This document shows positions 7,104-10,080 of a DNA stretch of 10,080 nt, piece by piece. The translations under genes were made by a program, and so were the position numbers. The notes beneath the pieces are model-generated. The model made no database searches, was not told where the DNA came from, and was given only the letters and a program-made list of their open reading frames with translations. The stretch is from an uncultured cyanobacterium (GTDB lineage Bacteria > Cyanobacteriota > Cyanobacteriia > PCC-6307 > Cyanobiaceae), in assembly GCA_903831165.1 (NCBI GenBank), contig CAIKWV010000238.1:1-10080 (forward strand). Direction: 5' to 3'. Every line of letters starts with the position of its first letter. The first letter of the stretch is position 1.

Positions 7104-7864
7104 GGCACCTCAATGGCATCCGTGGCGAGCGATTCCCCAGCCAACAAGCGGCGAACGCGTTCCTGACACCAATACTCAAACAACTCCCACTCTAATTGCT
7201 CGCGCATCGCGTCATCGAGCTGGGCCGCCATATAACGTTCCAGCCGAACAACCAGCCAGATATCCACAACAAAGAACGGCTTGAACAACTGGCCAGGCTT
7301 GCCATTGCGCAAGCAATTAATTAAATCAGGATGCGCGGCGGCTACCGGTACAGGCCCCACAAGGCCATGGGAAAGCCGTTCCTGGCCATCGGAATAGTTC
7401 GAGGCCAGTTGGGAAAATTCCGCTTCCCCATCCCTGATCTGCTGATAGAGCTCAGCGGCCAGATCAGCATCACGAACACGAATCAAGGAGTAGACGACCT
7501 TATCAAGCTCAAGTTTACGGTCCAAAAAACGAGATTCAACATCGGGACCATGAACACGTTGACGATGAATCTCGAGTCGCCGCGGCATGGTGGCCAGCCA
7601 TAGCAGATCCTCCTCGCCTAGCGCCTGGGAATCCAAATACGTTTGACGCGATTGCTCATCCGTAACACCATTTGCCGCCAGATGCGAAGCGATCAAATCC
7701 TTGGCTTCCTGCCCATCCAAAGGAACAGACTGCACAATCTCATCGATGATCATGGCCTGAGCGATTGGCCGCCCCAGTCCGTGCCGGCGTATCAGACGAT
7801 TCAGGTCATCCGTGGACAGACAGGGGCGGCCTGGGGGCAGCTCAATCACAGAATCTTCAAACAA
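7100..7864 (-). CDS. Parvulin-like (PpiC-type) protein, first gene of the exporter operon
   Basis: A 254-residue protein with no signal peptide or membrane helix, so cytoplasmic, unlike periplasmic SurA/PrsA. Residues ~120-212 form a parvulin-like domain: VVYSLIRVRD, then an AELYQQIRDGEAEFSQLASNYSDG helix region (137-160), GLVGPVP (167-173), and LRNGKPGQLFKPFFVVDIWLVVRLE (185-209). The His of the usual RHIL start motif is absent, which hints at chaperone rather than isomerase activity. The N-terminal ~110 residues and a helical C-terminus (~213-245) resemble SurA-like flanks. It fits a cyanobacterial family found next to HlyB/HetC-type exporters. The longest frame starts with TTG (7864), preceded in frame by TGG and a stop; a GTG at codon 6 (7849) is an alternative. 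Its stop overlaps the exporter's start by four bases (ATGA). It probably keeps the exported polypeptide unfolded or delivers it to the exporter (inference). Confidence 0.88.
   Translation of the reverse strand: MFEDSVIELPPGRPCLSTDDLNRLIRRHGLGRPIAQAMIIDEIVQSVPLDGQEAKDLIASHLAANGVTDEQSRQTYLDSQALGEEDLLWLATMPRRLEIHRQRVHGPDVESRFLDRKLELDKVVYSLIRVRDADLAAELYQQIRDGEAEFSQLASNYSDGQERLSHGLVGPVPVAAAHPDLINCLRNGKPGQLFKPFFVVDIWLVVRLERYMAAQLDDAMREQLEWELFEYWCQERVRRLLAGESLATDAIEVP
7106..7111 (-). promoter_or_regulatory. Ribosome binding site of the ABC exporter
   Basis: GAGGTG lies within the last codons of the parvulin-like gene, a few bases before the exporter's ATG (7103). Its close position and the ATGA stop/start overlap support the chosen start. 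Confidence 0.6.
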
Positions 7865-7872
7865 CCATTAAC

Positions 7873-7892
7873 CCGATCCTAAGTCGGATCGG
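7873..7892. promoter_or_regulatory. Inverted repeat just upstream of the secretion operon
   Basis: CCGATCC (7873-7879) and GGATCGG (7886-7892) form a perfect 7-bp inverted repeat with a 6-base spacer. It ends 8 bases upstream of the TTG start of the parvulin-like gene, so it would be an operator for a dimeric regulator or a 5' leader hairpin hiding the ribosome site. No standard promoter boxes are evident next to it. Confidence 0.45.
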
Positions 7893-8360
7893 CAGCCTAG
7901 GGGCTCGCAGGAGAACGCTCGCCCACCCACACGGGCTGTCCGTCGCGAACTGACATCGCCCGCTCCCGCCAGGCACTGCTGAGTCCTTTGCGCCGCCTGC
8001 GACGGCCTGTCGGCGCTATCCGTTCGGGGGAGAGAAAAGCGCTTCCGCACAGTCGACCTGCCCCGCCCTGAACAACGGAACGGTGCCGGCCTTCGGGAGG
8101 TCCACTGCAGACGGGCTGTGCCACCCCCGCGAGCAGCGGAGGGCAGGATCTCGGCGGCCTGAGATTTGCAGGACTCAAGACGCCATCCTCGCGGCCCCGC
8201 GGTCTGGCTCCAAACAGGCTGGGTGTTGGTTGAGCCCACATCGCTCCGGGCGTTTCAACCAGAACGCTGGTGAGACAGTCTGAGCCGTCAGAGTTGATGA
8301 ACCTCCTGCCCGAACGCCTGCAATGACTGGGTTTTCAGCGCTGGCAAGGAGATCTGTGAA
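7893..8360. other. Gene-poor region between exporter operon and tRNA-Thr
   Basis: About 470 bases with no convincing gene. Minus-strand frames near 7868-8241 and a plus-strand frame at 8083-8283 translate to Arg/Pro/Gly-rich sequence with no recognisable domain, as expected of high-GC non-coding DNA. I looked for the hallmark motifs of RNase P RNA, tmRNA tag, SRP RNA and Yfr1 and saw none. The promoter of the exporter operon should lie here. The region contains a hairpin at 8228-8260. Confidence 0.5.
8228..8260. repeat. Imperfect hairpin downstream of tRNA-Thr
   Basis: GGTTGA-GCCC (8228-8237) can pair with GGGC-gtt-TCAACC (8248-8260), giving a 10-bp stem with one 3-base bulge and a 10-base loop. 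It sits about 100 bases past the tRNA-Thr 3' end in the direction of tRNA transcription. No T-run follows, so a role in tRNA transcript ending is only a possibility; it could also be part of a small RNA. Confidence 0.35.
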
Positions 8361-8432
<72 letters not shown>

Positions 8433-8482
8433 AACGATCCGAAAGTAGCATCCGGTCGTAGTCACCCAGATCAGCACGCCAG

Positions 8483-8764
8483 ATGGCCCCACGCCCCGGT
8501 TCCGGGTCCGATCCCGGGGCGCCTCGTCCCCTCGATCCCGAGCTTCGCCGCCGCCTCTTGCTGGAGGCCCGCACCCCCTGGCGCAGCCTGCGCCGGGGCC
8601 TGTGGTTCGCCCTGGTGGCATCCGCCGGCCTGGGACTGGCCACCATGGCGATGCGGGCCTCGGCCGGGGGCGAACTGGCCTCAACCGATCTGTTGATCCA
8701 GGTCTCGGCTCTCGCCATCTTTGGATCCCTGCTCTGGTTCGACCGCAACCGGGAGAGCGGCTGA
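8483..8764 (+). CDS. DUF3493 (LPA1/REP27-like) small membrane protein
   Basis: A 93-residue protein. After a Pro/Gly-rich start, the LDPELRRRLLLEARTPWRSLRRG segment (17-39) and two predicted membrane helices (~39-58 and ~68-86), ending in LLWFDRNRESG, match the DUF3493 domain, which is found in cyanobacteria and as the membrane part of the chloroplast photosystem II assembly factors LPA1/REP27. In cyanobacteria the short stand-alone form has no settled role, so photosystem II assembly is only suggested by homology. ATG 8483 is the first good start after the divergent tRNA-Thr; no clear Shine-Dalgarno precedes it. Its last 28 codons overlap the end of the gene coming from the opposite strand. 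Confidence 0.88.
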   Translation: MAPRPGSGSDPGAPRPLDPELRRRLLLEARTPWRSLRRGLWFALVASAGLGLATMAMRASAGGELASTDLLIQVSALAIFGSLLWFDRNRESG

Positions 8765-9934
8765 GGGAGCGGGTTCAGCGTGACCAGAGCCAACCGGGGT
8801 CTCAAGGGGGCCGGAGGCTGGGTTGGCGGTCTTGTTTTCAGGGGATCCGGGAGCGATGCCCTCCTGGTCCTCATCGGGCAGAGGGATCTCGCCGCTTGCG
8901 GCAGCCGGCTCTGGCGGTTCGGGGATGGCCGCCACGTTGCTGCTCGTTGCGGCTGAGAACCCCCCGGAGGGCGACGCAGCGGTAGAGGACGATGCTGTCA
9001 TCGCCGGCGGTTCGGGCACGGCAGCGCTGGGGGCATCCGCAGCGGCAGTCTCCCCAGGCAGAGGCTTAAGGAGGGATGCAGGGGCGCCGTTCGCTGCCGG
9101 GGCCGTGGATTGGCCCTGGTCCATCCCCCGGGCCCCAGGATCCTGGGTAACGACCTCGGAGGTTCCACTCCGGGCCTCGGCTGCGGCAGCCTCCTTGGCA
9201 CGGGCTACAACGCCGGCCTCCACGGTCGGCCGTTGGGCGAGCGGTGGTTCCGATGGACCCGCAGACGCTGCGGCGGGCGGCTCGATGGCTGCGGCCTCCG
9301 GCACGCGGGCTGGGGCTCCCCGGTCTGGTGGGCGGGACTCCGACAGCCGCTCAAACAGGGGATCGGGCAGCAGCACGGGCAGGCCCAAGCAGAGACGGCG
9401 CGCCTCCAGCTCCCTGGTGAGCATCGGTGTCGCCGCGGCAATCGTTCCAGGAGAGCGACTGAGCAGCCAGAGACTCTGGAGCAGCTGCTGCCATTGCCAG
9501 AGCATCAGGGCCAGCAGCAGGGCGACCAGCAACAGCGCCACCAGCCTGGGGCTCGCGGCCAGGGGCGAGAACGGGCCGGCGATGGCGGCGTGGTTGTCAC
9601 ACCACCAGAGCAGGCCCAGCAACAGGACCGAGCCCGCCACCAGTCCCGCCCGCAGCACAGGCGTTTCCTGCATGGCACTGAGGCGTTGCTGGATCGGTCG
9701 ACGCGCCCGCAGAGGGGTCTGCAGCAGCAGCAGCGACCAGACATCGGCGGGGCGACGCCACAGCCCCAGGGCGGGCAACAGCCCCCCCAGCCCCCAGCAG
9801 AGCAGTCGTTCGAGGCCGGGCACTGGCCCCGGGTCGCTGCCGGCCAGCAACAGCAACAGCAACAGGGCCTCCAGAGGCAAGACCCCCACGGCGATCAGCT
9901 GAAGCCAGAGCAGGGGCTCGCTGCGGGCGTTCAT
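8681..9934 (-). CDS. Cyanobacterial low-complexity-tail membrane protein
   Basis: The product is 417 residues from ATG 9934. The same frame stays open upstream to 10054 within infB, but MNARSEPLLWLQL at 9934 is the start that fits the family (N-terminus of the MNxRxxPxLWLQL type). Residues 1-~155 carry about four membrane helices (~9-31, 42-58, 94-112, 128-146); residues ~165-195 include LGLPVLLPDPLFERL; from ~200 to the end the chain is a disordered Pro/Ala/Glu/Ser tail. Role unknown; the family is known by exactly this architecture. It starts 23 bases after the infB stop on the same strand, with no purine-rich ribosome site, so it is probably translated from the infB transcript. Its end overlaps the DUF3493 gene by 84 bases. 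Confidence 0.88.
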   Translation of the reverse strand: MNARSEPLLWLQLIAVGVLPLEALLLLLLLAGSDPGPVPGLERLLCWGLGGLLPALGLWRRPADVWSLLLLQTPLRARRPIQQRLSAMQETPVLRAGLVAGSVLLLGLLWWCDNHAAIAGPFSPLAASPRLVALLLVALLLALMLWQWQQLLQSLWLLSRSPGTIAAATPMLTRELEARRLCLGLPVLLPDPLFERLSESRPPDRGAPARVPEAAAIEPPAAASAGPSEPPLAQRPTVEAGVVARAKEAAAAEARSGTSEVVTQDPGARGMDQGQSTAPAANGAPASLLKPLPGETAAADAPSAAVPEPPAMTASSSTAASPSGGFSAATSSNVAAIPEPPEPAAASGEIPLPDEDQEGIAPGSPENKTANPASGPLETPVGSGHAEPAPSAALPVAVEPEQGSKDGESRDLDQQIG

Positions 9935-9957
9935 GGCGCTGGCCGGGGGGAGGGAGC

Positions 9958-10080
9958 TCAGGTGCTGAGGGTGCGGCGCTGGGTGACGAGCTTGTAGGCC
10001 TCGATCCGATCGCCGTCCTTCCAGGAGTTGAAGCGATCGGTGCCGATGCCGCACTCGAAGCCGGTGGCCACCTCCTTGAC
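9958..10080 (-). CDS. infB: Translation initiation factor IF-2, C-terminal end
   Basis: The last 40 codons of a gene entering from the right edge, ending with TGA at 9960-9958. The peptide contains [11 protein letters not shown], then [22 protein letters not shown], the classic C-terminal end of domain IV of bacterial IF-2, which binds the formyl-Met end of initiator tRNA. The frame is intact throughout. The low-complexity-tail membrane protein follows on the same strand. Because only the terminus is visible, nothing can be said about the GTPase part. Confidence 0.95.
   Translation of the reverse strand, partial: VKEVATGFECGIGTDRFNSWKDGDRIEAYKLVTQRRTLST

Noticed and set aside
7868..8241. Minus-strand frames of 114 and 123 codons upstream of the exporter operon
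   Set aside because: They overlap one another in different frames, are Arg/Pro/Ser-rich, have no ribosome site and no recognisable domain.
7893..8360. RNase P RNA, tmRNA (including permuted two-piece form), SRP RNA or Yfr1
   Set aside because: None of the hallmark motifs, such as the RNase P GGAAAGTCCGG box, a tag ending in APVAA, or the Yfr1 ACTCCTCAC core, was seen on either strand.
9718..9866. CAG/CAA-type short tandem repeats
   Set aside because: They are runs of Leu codons in the membrane helices of the minus-strand protein, not an independent repeat element.
8823..9997. Long plus-strand open frames (359 and 295 codons) opposite the low-complexity-tail gene
   Set aside because: They mirror a Pro/Ala/Glu-rich tail and membrane helices; the minus strand has the recognisable family start and sits directly behind infB. 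The Ser/Arg- and Gln-rich translations match no family.
9935..10054. N-terminal extension of the low-complexity-tail protein to 10054
   Set aside because: The extension is the infB C-terminus read in another frame; the family-like start at 9934 lies 23 bases after the infB stop.

Overview
The window looks like chromosome from a high-GC unicellular alpha-cyanobacterium of the Cyanobium/Synechococcus type. Evidence: the C-terminus of translation initiation factor IF-2 next to a cyanobacterial low-complexity-tail membrane protein, a DUF3493 (LPA1/REP27-like) small membrane protein known from cyanobacteria and chloroplasts, and a cyanobacterial type I exporter operon headed by a parvulin-like protein. 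The genus is an inference; no rRNA is present to fix it.

Layout. Positions 1-960 (minus strand) hold most of a GT4 glycosyltransferase, cut by the left edge just as its C-terminal active-site segment begins. A 190-base divergent spacer separates it from a plus-strand gene (1152-2300) of unrecognised function whose protein has two copies of one ~130-residue module. That gene converges on a four-gene minus-strand operon read from 7864 down to 2351: a cytoplasmic parvulin-like (PpiC) protein, a 998-residue ABC exporter with a cNMP-binding-like domain and a C39-like domain without peptidase residues, an HlyD-family adaptor, and a 95-residue two-helix membrane protein. Junctions are a 4-base overlap, a 1-base overlap and a 2-base gap, so the four are almost certainly co-transcribed and translationally coupled.

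From 7865 to 8360 is ~500 bases with no convincing gene, only two inverted repeats. Then come tRNA-Thr(CGU) on the minus strand, the DUF3493 gene on the plus strand (8483-8764), and, converging on it and overlapping it by 84 bases, the low-complexity-tail membrane protein (9934 to 8681), directly downstream of the infB 3' end that runs off the right edge.

How the genes work together. The operon looks like a type I secretion system without its outer-membrane TolC component and without an identifiable substrate: the parvulin-like protein may hold the substrate in the cytoplasm, the C39-like domain may dock it, the ABC protein and HlyD move it across the inner membrane, and the small membrane protein may be an accessory subunit. 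The glycosyltransferase and the duplicated-module protein could serve cell-surface decoration, but only their position suggests that. The infB side is ordinary core genome. The most interesting elements are the exporter operon with its apparently non-catalytic parvulin and small extra subunit, the AT-rich block inside the exporter's membrane domain, and the duplicated-module protein.
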